Assembly: GCF_003590095.1 (NCBI RefSeq)
Contig: NC_039490.1
Location: 10,743,834 to 10,807,833 of the forward strand
Source of the DNA: Trichoplusia ni
Lineage: Eukaryota > Arthropoda > Insecta > Lepidoptera > Noctuidae
Reading direction: 5' to 3'
Length of the DNA: 64,000 nucleotides
The position numbers were made by a program, and so were the translations under genes. Every line of letters starts with the position of its first letter. The first letter of the stretch is position 1. Shown piece by piece: positions 1-13,700 of the stretch. Below the pieces are notes generated by a model. The model saw nothing but the letters and a program-made list of their open reading frames with translations. It did no database searches and had not been told where the DNA came from.

Positions 1-1179
1 CTCTATAAAGGTATATAATTAACGACATAAAAAAGATAATTAAAGGCAAAAAGTTCCGTGAAGCTGTCACCAGTCTCAAAGTAAAATCGATGAGAGATAT
101 CATTTATTCACCGAGTCAAATCGATCGCTTTGTGGTAGGTAACGGCTGGCAGTCGCGACAGACGTCCCGACTGTTCAATATATTCATAGTAGCTGTAATG
201 AGCAACTTCCACTGTCACTTCGGCTGTCATTCAGATTAAAACAATTCCCAAGTACTTTTAAATTCACAAGGAAATGTAGCGGCCATATTGAATTTTTGGC
301 TCCATTTTTAAAACATTTATGTTGGTGTTAAAATGGCGGAAAATAATTCCAGTTTCAGAATTTCTTTAAATTGAAGTCCAAAACGTAACCTACTTTTATT
401 ATTAGTTCCTCAATCCTTCCTCCTTAATTAAATTAACTTGATTGAAATAAACCCGGATCTGTCAGTTCGGAAACAAGTCAAACAAGCAAGGTTCGGGTGC
501 GGGCGGTGGAGTGGCACCGGCACTACGGCCACTTGTGCGCTTATTACATCATCCCTCAGACGGCAAGAGGCTTTGAGTTTCAGACAAACTGTTGAGTGTC
601 TTTTCGAGAACATTTAACAGTCAAGACACCTTTATTTCGACGATTAATTTAAATTACTGTTTCAAAGTGTAAGAGTTATTGCATACCAAGTGTACAATAA
701 GTCTTTCGTTGCCATTTGGTACCTATTGTAAAAGTTTAGATCATATATGTCGAGAAACCCCTTACAGGATAGATTCTCAGATAAAATGAACTAGGAAAGA
801 GGTTTTACAGGTGCACTCATCAACTCTTCTCTGTCGTCATAAGGAACCTTGTCCTAAAAGAGTGTTTGTCTGTGGTACCTACTTGTCAGTTGACATGATT
901 GACACAAAACTTGCACAATGTTGACACAAGTGCCACGAGAACGTCTCAATCGCCCGAAACGTCTTTATATTGACTTATATTGTCAATGATACTAATTTAT
1001 CATATTATTAAGCGTAAATATACCTATTAGGCTAATTGCTTGTTAATATTGTTTCTTAGCTAACATCTGTTTCTTTTTAGTGAAAATAATTAAAATGTGC
1101 ATTTGTACAGAAAAATATATGTATTAGCATCTTCTCAATTTGGATAAGATGTGTATGGATCATATACTAAGACACACGT

Positions 1180-1238
1180 AGTTGCGGAAGGGAGGTGGCA
1201 CGCTACTCACTGTAGAGTGGCATCTCTTTCGCACAACT
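1180..1238. repeat. Fold-back hairpin repeat, copy 1
   Basis: The arms beginning agttg and ending caact are imperfect reverse complements across about 27 bases with a tiny loop. The sequence resembles copies at 7102, 34965, 43436, 47845 and 50534, which share a 'gtggaagcgaga...' arm. This copy is diverged. Confidence 0.55.
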
Positions 1239-2819
1239 GATGCAATAGTAGTTCCCGCGGTATGCCATATAAACTAATTTACCTAATGCATTGAATACAA
1301 TCTAATAAAACACACAAATACAATGTAATTGAATGAATTCTGGTCAGGTTAGGTGTCTGGTTTTCCGGCTGAAATGTAATTAAATCGACAAATTGCAATA
1401 ATTAGCTTCGGTTGTTTATGCGGGCGGCGCCGCGTGTTGAGCCGCTATTAAAGTGTCGGGTTAGGCTGCAATATCTAAAGGTCAGTATTAAAATAGCACT
1501 GAAAATAGGCAAATTTTGTGAAAGTTTTCCTTTATTCATCAATATCAATAAGAAATGAACATTGTCGGCAATTGGCACGTGATCGATCCTAAATTTGGGA
1601 AATGCATCTTTTATCGCCATTAAAATGAGTTAGATTCAGTTTAGATTTATGAACAAAACCGAGAATAAAGTGTAGTGTTTCAAGTTTCTATAGAGACGTA
1701 TTTAATTAGCTCTTAAAGCCAACATATTCTCCATAATAAGTAACACTAGTGTCTCGCCCCGGTTTCTGTAAAAATATCCAACAACAAACAACGATATAAA
1801 ATTCCAATTATTCACTATTAGCTCTCGTAATAATCTAGTGAAAATCCAATAAGTATTCGTATTTCTAATAAAATGAATCATTGTTATAGGAAGCCGGTAA
1901 TTAAGTTTCTATTTGCTCCACTATCCTCAGGTAATCGGAACTTTTAATTAATATAGAACAAACAAGTTCTGGAGTAGTCTGACCACGTGATCTGCGTCCA
2001 GATGTTAGGATCCGGTTTGCATGCTATGATACGACGGCGGAAAAAGTCATGAACGAATTCTGATTTCGAAGTGACATTTTAAGAGTCGTAGACTATTAAT
2101 AAGGATAGAATATTTTTTATGGTACACCGTATGATCACAGCTTAAAAATAGATAGATTTTGTAAAAAAACTAATATGTAACGTGGCTTTCAGAAGCCAGA
2201 AAACTCGCTAAAATCTGTAATACATTTTGGAAATTTTGTAAATGTGACTTTACTTTAAGTTTTCGTTGCTGTCCCTACCGTTACCCAAGTATTAATAGCA
2301 GCAGTCGGAACACAGTCACGTATCAAAACTACATTTCTGCAAAATAACTAAATGTTCCTAAACTTTGAACAGATATTGTGGAGGGTTCTGTGTGAATGTG
2401 TTGTTGAAAGTCGCTAAATGTCGCATTGATAACGTGGTCTATATAAAGGGTTGAGGGTTTGTGCGGCAGGCGCTCTGAATACCACATTCAAATGAGTAAT
2501 TATTGAAAGTGGTCTTTCGAATGGCCCACAAACACAGAAAAAATACCAAAATATTGCCAAAAGGGACTATTTAACTAAAAGTATTTCTCTTAAACTATTG
2601 ACGCACTTAAAGTTTTTAATGTTTCATGCTTGTGTCGAAAAAGGTTTAGCAAACAATTGAATCATTAGCATGGTAACCTTTAGCTCCCGGCTTTTCGTGT
2701 TATTATATGCCTATAAATAAATAAGTATTATGATAAAGGTATTCCAACAGACACGTAACAGACATTTCTGTATAGAGAGCTAGGTTCCGCTCGCTGTGTG
2801 CTCAGGTGGTTCTACTCGG

Positions 2820-2892
2820 TATATAAGACATTAGGCACTCGCGATGTGTTGCTAAATTGGAAGTTGTGTCCATTGTGATCAATATATTTAGG
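2820..2892 (+). promoter_or_regulatory. Candidate TATA promoter and untranslated first exon
   Basis: TATATAAG at 2820-2827 is followed about 65 bases later by a possible donor (tttag|gtgata near 2892). This would fit a short untranslated first exon spliced to the acceptor at 4561. It rests on motif matches alone, and TATA-like strings are frequent in AT-rich DNA. Confidence 0.2.
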
Positions 2893-4702
2893 TGATAACC
2901 ATTTGTTTTGTATTTAAGAAAGAGTGTAAAGTTTAATTCTGGACACTGTATTCGAGTGTACCCTCAATACTGTGCCAATACGAGTGTCTCTAACGGTCTA
3001 GGTTTGAGAAATTAGCATAGTGTGAATTAGTTTTTTGGTAAAAAAAAAACTGTTCAGTCCGTCAGACAGATTGGATGTATTTTCTTTTTTCGTTTACAAA
3101 AATGAAGTGGATTCAATGATACTTAATAGTACGCTTTTTACTAGCAAGTGATGTTGTTAGCCAACACTTTGTGGTTTAACTCCCCAAACTTAACTTACTT
3201 TTTCATATTGAAAAATAAAACATGTTCAAAATTTTGGAAATCCGTCTCACTGACTAAACAGATTCCTATTATCAGATTTAGTCGAATATTCTATTCAGAA
3301 TAAGTGTCCTATTGTAACGATAACCTAAATAGGCCTTCAGTTTATTGAGCGCTAGAAAAACTAGTCGAAGTGAATGCATAGTTTAGCAGCTTCGAATAAT
3401 TTATTTAGGTGTCGGAATCCGATCCCTCGAAACGCAATTACTCTCAGTGACAAGTTAGACAAATGTTGGCCACATTTAATTGTACCCAAACATTTAAATT
3501 AGAGAAAATTCTCGCCTTCAGCGCTAACATGCGATGTTTGGGATATCTTCTGATATTTACGTTTATTTGTTTGGCAAGTCCTTGACATAGTTGGGTTTCT
3601 GTATGGAAGTAATGCATAGAGACTCTTATAACTGAAAATACGAAAGGCTTAAAACAAGACTCCAGAGTTTGTTTCAACATTTCTTTCCAAGATAGTTATA
3701 GGCTACGTCGATTACAGCGGGCTTAAAATAATGATCTCGTTTCCTTCAATTTGCACAAATTATCAAACCGGAAAATAATATTTAAACTTCAAGGCTCGAA
3801 CGTCAAAGTAATGTTATGTTAGTCAAAAAATCTCATCATACTGCAACTCAACTTGCATCTAAGTCTTACTAATTAGCCTTATCAATCGCCTAACGACTCT
3901 AGCTCCGTATTGGCGAGACTTTCCTATTAACCCTCGTACCAAGTGATATGGTTCGTCCCGCAACAAGTCGCGAGCTGGTGACTCGGGTCGCTACTTCGCC
4001 TCACAACTTCCTGTTTAAGTTTCGTCTTACTGATGTTGCGGATATCACTGTACATATTTATACCTTCCAACAGTATGATACAGATTCCATTTCTCAACAA
4101 CGGTTTAAATTTATTGAATTGATTCCCCTGAAAAATATCGACGTTACTTTTTTAATAGTGACTAATAGAAAAGAACCGAAATTAAAAAAAAATCGAGCGT
4201 CCTTCTAAGATTATTTTCTACATTCCTAATGTCGATACTGCAGTATTTGAATATGTCAACAAACATTCAGACATATTTTACACTAGATTATAAACTATTT
4301 TGTGTCCCGATATCGCAGTCTGACACACTATAGAGAAACTCTATCCAACTTATTAGAGTAGGAAATGTGATTCCCGCATCAGATGTGTTTGTGTGAATTA
4401 GCATCATTAGCGTGCGATACTAAATTATGTCAAATGACTCGGTAATGGCAGAATAATTAACCGTGCGTAGAACCGAATTACCGCATGGTAATGGAAATTG
4501 TAGAGAAATGAGAATGTGTGTCAGATAGAGTGAGAGATATACAAACTCTTTTGTTTTGCAGATTTCCAAATTCAAAGCCGAAAATAGAAGTATTTTACGA
4601 AGTGATTATCGACGAATCGAATCAGTTTTAAAAACTTGACTGAAAATTTTAAATTATTGATACTACACTGACCGAAAAGAAAATAAGCAGAAATATTCAA
4701 AT

Positions 4703-4736
4703 ATGAAGCTGTTAGTTTTCTTGGTACTTGGAGCAG
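4703..4736 (+). CDS. Secreted b5-like gene, coding exon 1 (signal peptide start)
   Basis: ATG at 4703 opens M-K-L-L-V-F-L-V-L-G-A plus one base (phase 1), then a consensus donor gcag|gtgagt. The exon probably begins at 4562, after the acceptor ttgttttgcag, so 4562-4702 is 5' UTR. It is too short to stand alone; its support is the intact signal peptide made on joining to exon 2. Confidence 0.8.
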
Positions 4737-7700
4737 GTGAGTCCACTTTTATGTATATTTTTCGTGTAAGTTTTGACAGGCTTGTGTATGTCTCATTCTA
4801 GAACTGTAACCTAGAACTACAAATAAAAACGTCTATTGAGAATAAAACTCGTGTAACTAAATACCCCTCCAAAAGGTGTTGATGATAATACAAAGAAAAA
4901 TGAGTTTCTACAGAATTTGAAAAAATTTGGATGTTTTTTTTTTTACATGATAATTTTCAAAATATTTGACAAACGACCACTAACATTCCTGCCGTAAATT
5001 CGACATCACCTAATAACTATTTTATCTGAGCTCCACCTTATTACGCCATAACTTATCGAACCTTTTTCTTCAAATAACCATAAAATTTGATGGCATGACA
5101 ATGTGTGTACAAGTCGGCACGTGGGTGACGGGCCGGTGACGGGCCGATGACGAGTGGGTGACGGTAATACGATGGCTGACGAGACGACGTCTTCTCAATT
5201 GCCGCCAAAGTGCCTTCACTTAGCCGCCCGAGACTACGAAACGTCAAATATTGACAGCGCTCTTATAAAAACTTTTCGTCAAAGCACCTCTACCTATTTA
5301 TAGGAATACCGTGCTAATTACTGAGAATAATTTTAATAACAAACGTAGGCTGTATTTATACGAAATTTGGTTATTAAAAGTTTTTGTAAAAGCGAATGTC
5401 CTTTGTAAATTGTTGTTATTTAAGTTGCTTTCGATTGTGAGGCAGCCGTGCTAGTTTTTCTTTTTCAGTAATTTTGACAAACACATATATTCGCTTGCTT
5501 GCTTCTGCGTTCTCACGGCTCGACAAACCGCCAACAAGATATAAAAGCGATTATTATCATATTGTAGAGGATGCAAATCTGTTAGTTTGTGAGTTCTATT
5601 CGTATTTTCCGGGTCGTTTGCGGCGCCCGCCCGGATCCCGCCCCGGACCAGCCCGGACCAAAAGGATTATAAAGGCTATTATTTTGAGACACATTCGCTA
5701 ATGAATTTCTATTAATACATTCACGATATTAATATTTGCATGGAACTTAAACCAATTTAATTTTAAATCGTTTAACACTTTTTCATTAGCAAAGATTGAT
5801 GTGATTATTTTAAAATATTTCAACTTTTTACAATCGTTACTATCCGATAATTATTGTCAAATAAAGAAACAAACTCATATCTATATATAAAACAAAACAA
5901 TATTGTTAGCCCGTCACCTCAAGCGTCGTCATAAACTAATGAATTTTAATCTCGGCAAATCAATTAAGTACGTCACTCTACCAAGAGACTTTCATTTATT
6001 AACCCTTCACCGGCTGATAAGACGGGGTCTATGTGTGGGCAGCGAGGCGGGGGTTCATAAAGTAACTTGTCGCCTATCGCGGCGTGATTGAGCTGTCAGC
6101 AGACGCAGGGCCGGCTGGTGGAGCGTGCCGAGCCTGGCCCAGCGTGACGCGGTGACGTGACTGCGGGCGTGTGTTTACACTGATTGATATGTGATAACAT
6201 CTTGTCATGAGTTCATGATATTTATTATGCCCTAAAAAGCCTATTGAGTTGTTCACGAGTTTCGGTAAATTAAATGAATTATAAGTGAGGCATTAACAGT
6301 AATATCACTGTACTTGGATACAGGAGAGAGAAAAGCGTAAATAATTAAAACTGTAAAAGTTAAGAAACATGATAATGAAAGTCACAAATTATTAGCATAA
6401 TGAACAAAGTTAATCTTGTTTAAGTTCGATACAAGCTATAATAAGCATAGAAGTTCACAACCAATAGTGATTCAGTAAACTCGTGACAATCAGCAGCATG
6501 ACAGTTGAAAGGCGATGATTAATGCGCCGAACTTCGATAAAACTTACATTACACCCGCTAGCTCCGCTTGTATCCACAAAATATTTCATAATGGCCTGAA
6601 ACACCCACTTTCGCTTATCAGTTGCTAATTTTCTCCGAAAAGATATTACGAGAGTTTAAAATATTTGGTCGCTGTGAAGTGGAGTTAAGGCGCGGCTGTC
6701 AATAGCAGGCGATAGTATCTCGGAGATTAATGGAGCCCCATGACATCCACTTTAGCTTATAAACGAGCTCTCACTTTATGACAACTATTTACGTGGACGA
6801 CGCTACGTTAGATAACATGCTAATACGTGACCAATATCTCGCTAAGCTAACTTAATAACTACTCTACAAATAGCAAAACTTCACAACTCTCAAAACGTGC
6901 AAGAAAGATATTCTCGAAAATATAAACAGACGGGAAAACTTGCGAATATTTGTGGAGAGTGCAAATATAGGCCAGTTTATGATTAGTCTGAGGCGAGGCT
7001 AATGAAGTGGTGATGAGGTCTGCCGACTGCGGCGGCAATCACAGCAGGCGGGAATTACAGGAGTATTACCTGCGACTGCACCGCCTTGAGTAAAATTAAA
7101 GTAGTTGTGGAAACGAGACAGAGTGCTACGGTGTAGAGCGGTATCTCTCTCGTACAACTATAGTTATATGACTTTTAGCGGTAGTGGTAAGATAATGTCG
7201 ACTTGATGAGAAAAGACGCGATTGCGAATCAAGCGTCTTGTGCTGTTGAACGCGACACTCTGTTTGGGGACATTTATATTGAAGTGATAAAATGATTTTA
7301 AAATGGATGTAAGGTTTTGTTATAGTTATAGTTTTGTTCTAGTTTTGTTAACTTTAACGTTTAATACCTTAATATAAAGAATTAACGAGGACTGGTGTCG
7401 ACGACTACAGAAATATAAACCCTTAAATAACACATCATTATGTTACCATATTAAGAATAGACTATTTATATTGACTTTCTTGCATACTCTTCATTTGAAT
7501 ACCATTTTTAAAACGATTGCAAGTCGTTATACCGTGTGCGCGAATAATTGAGGCCAGAGGGTGCTATGCATAATAAATATAATTTACAAATTTCCCTTGA
7601 ATGGCCGTACCCTCCCTCTTGGGAGGGGGGGGGGGTAAACCTATGAGTGTATAGAACGGATTTTATTGTGTTTTTTTAATTACATCCCCTATTAAAAACA

Positions 7701-10700
7701 TTTTCGGGGCGAGAAGATCGGGATAGAACATTTTAATTGTGAAGATTCTTTATGCATGAATTTTGTTGAAACTCATTACGTTACGACTTCATTAAAAGTT
7801 GTTTACATGTCGTTGTTATTTTTATTATTGTGAGAACATCTATTGTTATCCTTGGCTAAAATAATTAATTGGAAGGCAAGTGTATTTAAAGGAGGTTTTA
7901 ATTAGACTGTTTCAGTTTTTAGACGGAAAGTATCTTAACTTCAAACTCAATCAATCAAAAATCTCACAAAACACTGTGACAATATCACCATCGGGCCCTC
8001 CATCAAATGTTTTGGTGCGGCCGGGCCAGTGGGTTACCGCAGTCGAAAATTTCAAATATTCACACAATTTCCGCGATAATCCGGGATTTATAACCCGGAG
8101 GAAAAAGATCTAATAAGTTACATGTTTCATATTTGCGAGAGGACCTTTATCACCCGCCTTTACCTCGTATTATGTAATCGTTGAGCAAATATCACTGATT
8201 TGCAAACAGCATTAAATGTTAGATGAAATACAATCGAATGTCGTGTTCATAACTTGCTAACTTTTTAATTTATGCACAATATTTTGTGATCTCGCATTTT
8301 AATTCCGATTCTGTATTTCTGAACTTTATACTTAGCAAAATATTTCGATGCTCCGGCTATAATTGTTCCAAACAATATGATTATTTCTTTTAATCGTCTC
8401 CCAGTCAATATTTCGGGACTTTCTTTAAATAGAGTTCATTCATAACTTACACATTTCACTATTTCTGTATTACACTTTTGTGTCGGGTAGGATACAACTA
8501 AGAAGTATGTCAGTCTATAAGTGAACCACTTCCCTGCACCGTGTAACATACAGGAACATTTCCATTGTCCAGCTGCTGTGTCTATTGTGTGAAGCGAAGT
8601 TATTAATATTCCATTGTTTCTACAAATGGCTTTCTACAGTAACACCCTTCTACATTGTCAATACAAGTTATTGAACGTGTAATAAACATGATACATAGCT
8701 AACATCGGATTAGGATTACGACGCGTTGCAACGAAACCTTCCCGATGCAGGCTGAGGGCACACCACACATGTTTCGCAACAACAAACTGAACACTACCTT
8801 ATGTCTTTTACCATAGAGGATAATTTGATGAGTAAGTGGTATTCTTGTGTGGTAGGGAGTCTTTTGATAGAGGATTACTGATGACTCATACGTCTGTGAG
8901 TGTATAGCATCGATAGCGATAATGTAAGTCTTGTATGTTTGATATCGAAACTGTTTCTGCAGACATGCTCAATTAGAAATGTTTAATTTGGGAGGGATCA
9001 GAACGAGTGATAAGTATATTTTGTTACATCATTAACTTGAGAAAACATTCTGCCAAGTGATTACATGCTTTTTATTGAATATACGTTGATAAATGCTCGT
9101 GAAAAATATTCTTTTCGAAATGAATTAAATTGAGACGAAAACATTTTTTGTCTTTAACCCCGGAATGAGTTTCGTGATTCATTTTAATGCACAATTGTAC
9201 AAACACGTTTACGCCATACAAAACCAAAATTAACATCTAAATAGACGTAACTATAAGCATATTTTGGAAGATATTTTAAATAACGCGCCGTATTACATAT
9301 GCTCCCCAGTGGGTAATAGAACTAGGTATAGAGTTCCGTACGTAAGGAGAGGAACACAATTTAATACAATTCTAGACAACGACAGGAAACTTATGTAGTT
9401 TTTAGTACAGAGCTACAGAACTCGTCTATGCGCTGACGAACAGCTCAAAGAGAAGACTAATTCAGAACTGTTAGGTAACTTACTATTACAGATAGTTGAA
9501 AGGCAGTCGGAAGCCTGAATATTGATATTGGTGAATGAGGTTAAATTATTTTTACTACCAAACATATCATTTATCAATAGCACGCGACTTACCACAAGAG
9601 GGGTTTTTTTTATGAAACATTTTCCGTTTGATAACTCTTTAAACGTAAATTAAACATGGAGCGACATATTATTTAATTTTGCTCAATTAATACGTAATAA
9701 ACAAACAATCAGCTTATCATAATATCATGTTTAACTCGTGTAACAAGCAAGTGTTGAGGCTTAATGTAGGTGAGAGCCGCGCGCGCTCGCCCCCGACACG
9801 CGCCGCGACCGCAACGCAGCGAGCACGTACATCGCCGGCCCGGTACCGCCCGGACGGGTAAACACTCGACCGCGGCCCGCAAGCTATCGCAAACATGCTG
9901 CAAGCGCTCGTGTTGAATGTGCTTGTGTAAAGTAATTAATTAATACGAATCATCTGTTGATACAAGTCTTTGTCCGTGTAGAGTCCGAATGAATAGAATA
10001 CAGCTTCTCTCGCCAAGAGGAATTCTTTCAATGTGTTATATATTCCAAGAAGCTCCAATAGATGCAGATTAAAGTTTTATCGAAACGAAATGTCGTTTTT
10101 ATAGAGTTTTGTCTATTGAAGGTTACGATTGCGAGAATGTCACTTTGGTAAAGTAGCCCGTAGCCAAGTAACTTCTACAAAGACTCTTGTGAATCCGTTC
10201 AAAGATCCTGTCTAGTTCTGTTGAAAATGTACAGCATGAACTGGAAGACTTATTAAGTCTACAAAACTCAGTTTCACATATCTCACTAATATAAAAAAAA
10301 AACTAATTCAAAGACAGACAGAACCAGCTCTAGATAACATTAATCGAACGTCATTAAATTACATAACTAGAGCCAAGTAAGGTACATTATTAACTTACAT
10401 TTTTATAATAAAACCTATTAACTGCTATCTAAAGTCTCGCTACAGTATATAGAGCAGCTATCTATCTTCCGGTGCAGTTCACAGGCTGACTGCCTCCAAT
10501 ATCCGTGGCTTATGTTCACACCTCTTTCATGAACTTCAACGACTCGGAATATCGCTCTTTCATATGATGTCTACGTTTCTTATTTCTAATACTCTTCGTA
10601 TCTATAGAGACGTCCCATATATCATAGAATATTAAGATCCGTACAATAATAGTGCAATGCCAAATGTTGTATTTTTCATGCTGTCTTTATTATTATCACG

Positions 10701-13700
10701 CGGAATGTAGAGACAAATATACATTTTATGACGTCACTCAGCTTCGTGAGCAGTAAGACAACCTATAAAACACGTCATGTCCTGAAAACATGGTAGGTAT
10801 ACAGAAATTGTTTCGCCAATTAAATCCCGCGAGGATTACCCTCACGCTCCACATTTTTCCAATCAAATCCAAATTATATGATAGGTAAATGTAATAATTC
10901 ACAGCAATTGCTCGAGTTAGGTGTTGCCAGCGGCGATGAAATATGGCCGCGCGCCAAATTGAATGCCGACTTTTTGGTGTTGGCAACTTTGAGTTTTCAC
11001 AAATTAAGAGCGAAAATTTATGGAATGAGAGTTTTCGGTTGAAAGTAAATTGATGTCGCCCTGTTAGATGTCCGGCCCTTTGAGCGAGCCGATCAGTTAC
11101 ACGCGAGGTACCGCTTAGTGGATTTATATAAATAGCTTTAGTTCAGATCTCAAATATCAATGAGGACTTCATACAATTTGTTGAAAGTTATTATTAAAAC
11201 TATTTCCATTAGACATTATGTCGACCATTCGTTTAGCGTTGTGTCGGGACTCGCATTGTCTGTGGTAATACTTTACATATCAATCGCGTGTGATTGATAT
11301 TCTATTGTTTGAGCGGGACTCGCGGCTTAATCTGACATCCGAGTAATACACGCGGGAGACACAGATAATATCTCAAAATTAATGTGCTCGCCTTACGAAT
11401 CTATTTCTGTATTCTTTTATAAAATTTTGTCATAATGTAAAGCAGTGTATTACAGGAACAATTTACAGCTGGCGACCGTTTGAACTGGAAGCATTGGACG
11501 TGAATGTCCGCTATCTCTGTCACAAGCAATTTAGTTCAGGGAAGAACAATACTTGCAATAGAATACTTGTCTCCGGACGACCGCCTGTCCTCATGCAACC
11601 TCCATGTTTTATGAACACGTCGATAGCAACCATAAAGGCTTACTCTTTCATTTACCTCACGCTATAGACACGTAAAAGTATAAGAGACCATGAAGACGGA
11701 GCATCATAAAATCTGTACATCACATTACATTACAACATTTATCGCGACAATACTAAAATACTGGGAGTTGTTACACTACAAAAATCGCTATAAAATAAGG
11801 TGGAGTACACATCGCCGCAGCCGCGGATACAGTTTACGAGGACGTGCGACGCGGGCGACGCGGGCCGCGCGCGCGATGCGACGCTGTGCGGAGTTACTTC
11901 GCTTTTATTAGCGGCGTGTCAGCTATCCGACATATCGTGTGTTTATAGCTCTTTTATCTTCCAGAGAAGTTGCTTTTTGTACTTTAACGCCTATAATAGT
12001 GCTCGTTATAATTATCACTTGATCTTCCTCGCTTTTATATATTTCAGCAGTTTATCGCGAGTCTCCGCTTCCCTCAGAAGTTACGTAGCCGGCTCAATGT
12101 CAAAGAGGATTTCATTTATAAAAGCCACTCACAATTCCTAATTGGAAATCAAATTTTATAGAAAAACATTACGTTCGTTTAAGTGATCGAGTCGGAGGTT
12201 AATTAAAACAGCCGGTAGCCGTGTACCAGGCAACAGGCGTCGCTTTCCTCAAACCTCGCTAAATTGGTCGCCATCAAATCCTGGCATTTCTCATCAATCA
12301 ATTACATTGCGACTGATATTGGAATACGTTTAACTAATATTGGTAGGAATGCCGCGACGGTGAGGTGTCGAGGGCTATTACGGTGTGTATCAGTATAAAC
12401 GGCATTTGAATTTATTTACACCAAGCCGGGTTAATTGCGTTCCCCGGGGTCTGTGGGGCAGGGGGTGGAGGGGTACGAGTCACAGGTGACAAATATCTAT
12501 GACATGTGAGAGCATATGCAGCAATTGCCTGAATTTGCTTCTGCTTTACATAGATCGATGCGATAATATCAGACGACATAGAAATGCCAGACGCGGTGCA
12601 AGACTTTGTGTAAATCAGCTTACAAATAGTAATATGTGTGTTACTTCACTTTAAGAAATGTTCGTGGACTCCAAATGTTTAGGTACCTAGGGTGCGCGCG
12701 CTACAGCTCGCTGGGCCCACTCGACGCGAACGCAAAGTAATTATAAATGGTGTTGGTCCCGCTCACGGCCGTGCATAACCTACCATTGTCAGCTGTGTAC
12801 CTAGCGAAATAATTTCAATTAAAATTCTGTTCTATTTACTCATTCGTAAAGTTGGTTGTTCGTTAAATTTTACATTGTGCCGTATCGAAATATTAAAATT
12901 CTTTTATAATATCGGTGTAGCACAGCGCCTGCAATTTGTATGGTAATTAGCGGCGATATAGTTGTGCGCGCGGCTCTGCCCGGGTTTTATTGTTAATTGA
13001 TTGGAGGCTGCCTAAACGTTACGGCCGCTGTTATGACGGACATTGTGTTTTTAATTAAAGAGTTCCTAGAGTTGATTGTAGATTAATGGTTCTATTGAGT
13101 TGTTCGATCGCGGGGGTAATTGAATGATGGGTGAAACCGAGTGTTTCTTGATGCCTACTTTAGTGCGGCGATGTGGAATGGAATAATGAAGAGAGCAATC
13201 AGGCAAACCCGCTGCCGGGTGGCCGCGCCCGTCGTGTCGGTCGCGCCGGCCGGACCCGCCGCAGCAGTCTCGTCGCGCGCACCGGGCACACGCTTAAATA
13301 AATCTGAATGGTTGCGGACGAAATTAACAATTCGTTAGTGTTTGGATTTTATGCACTTTAACGAGATGCATATTTTAAAAGGTCCCACGAAATTGGGCCA
13401 ATTAAAATTCAGTTTGCGTCCGCCATATGAGAACGAATTTTTATTAAAATTTTACACGAATGATTGCCAAGATTTCGAGACCTCGGGCTAAGTTCGCTCA
13501 CTAATGACAACATAGTGACTTTTACAGACCGATATTTAATTACTTATTAAGTGAGCAACTAAAAATGAATCTCTTACATGATATATAAGCTTATTTCTAT
13601 AGGCCACTATTCTAAAACAAAAAATACTCCATTTCCGTAACTTAAAACAACCGAACTGGACTTGGTCACACATGATCGATATCTACTTGGAAAGGATTCC

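Larger units (their letters stand above)
1..4561. other. Upstream flank of the first cytochrome b5-like gene
   Basis: AT-rich DNA with no reading frame that looks coding in any of six frames; the short open frames start at non-ATG codons or have no recognisable product. It holds a fold-back hairpin (1180-1238) and one TATA-like element (2820) that could mark the promoter. A splice acceptor (pyrimidine tract then cag, ending at 4561) shows that at least one untranslated exon of the downstream gene should lie in this stretch or further left. Confidence 0.6.

Noticed and set aside
11800..12141. Plus-strand open frame of 113 codons in intron 1
   Set aside because: It overlaps a GC-rich islet then AT-rich DNA and has no recognisable domain; an overlapping frame is equally open.
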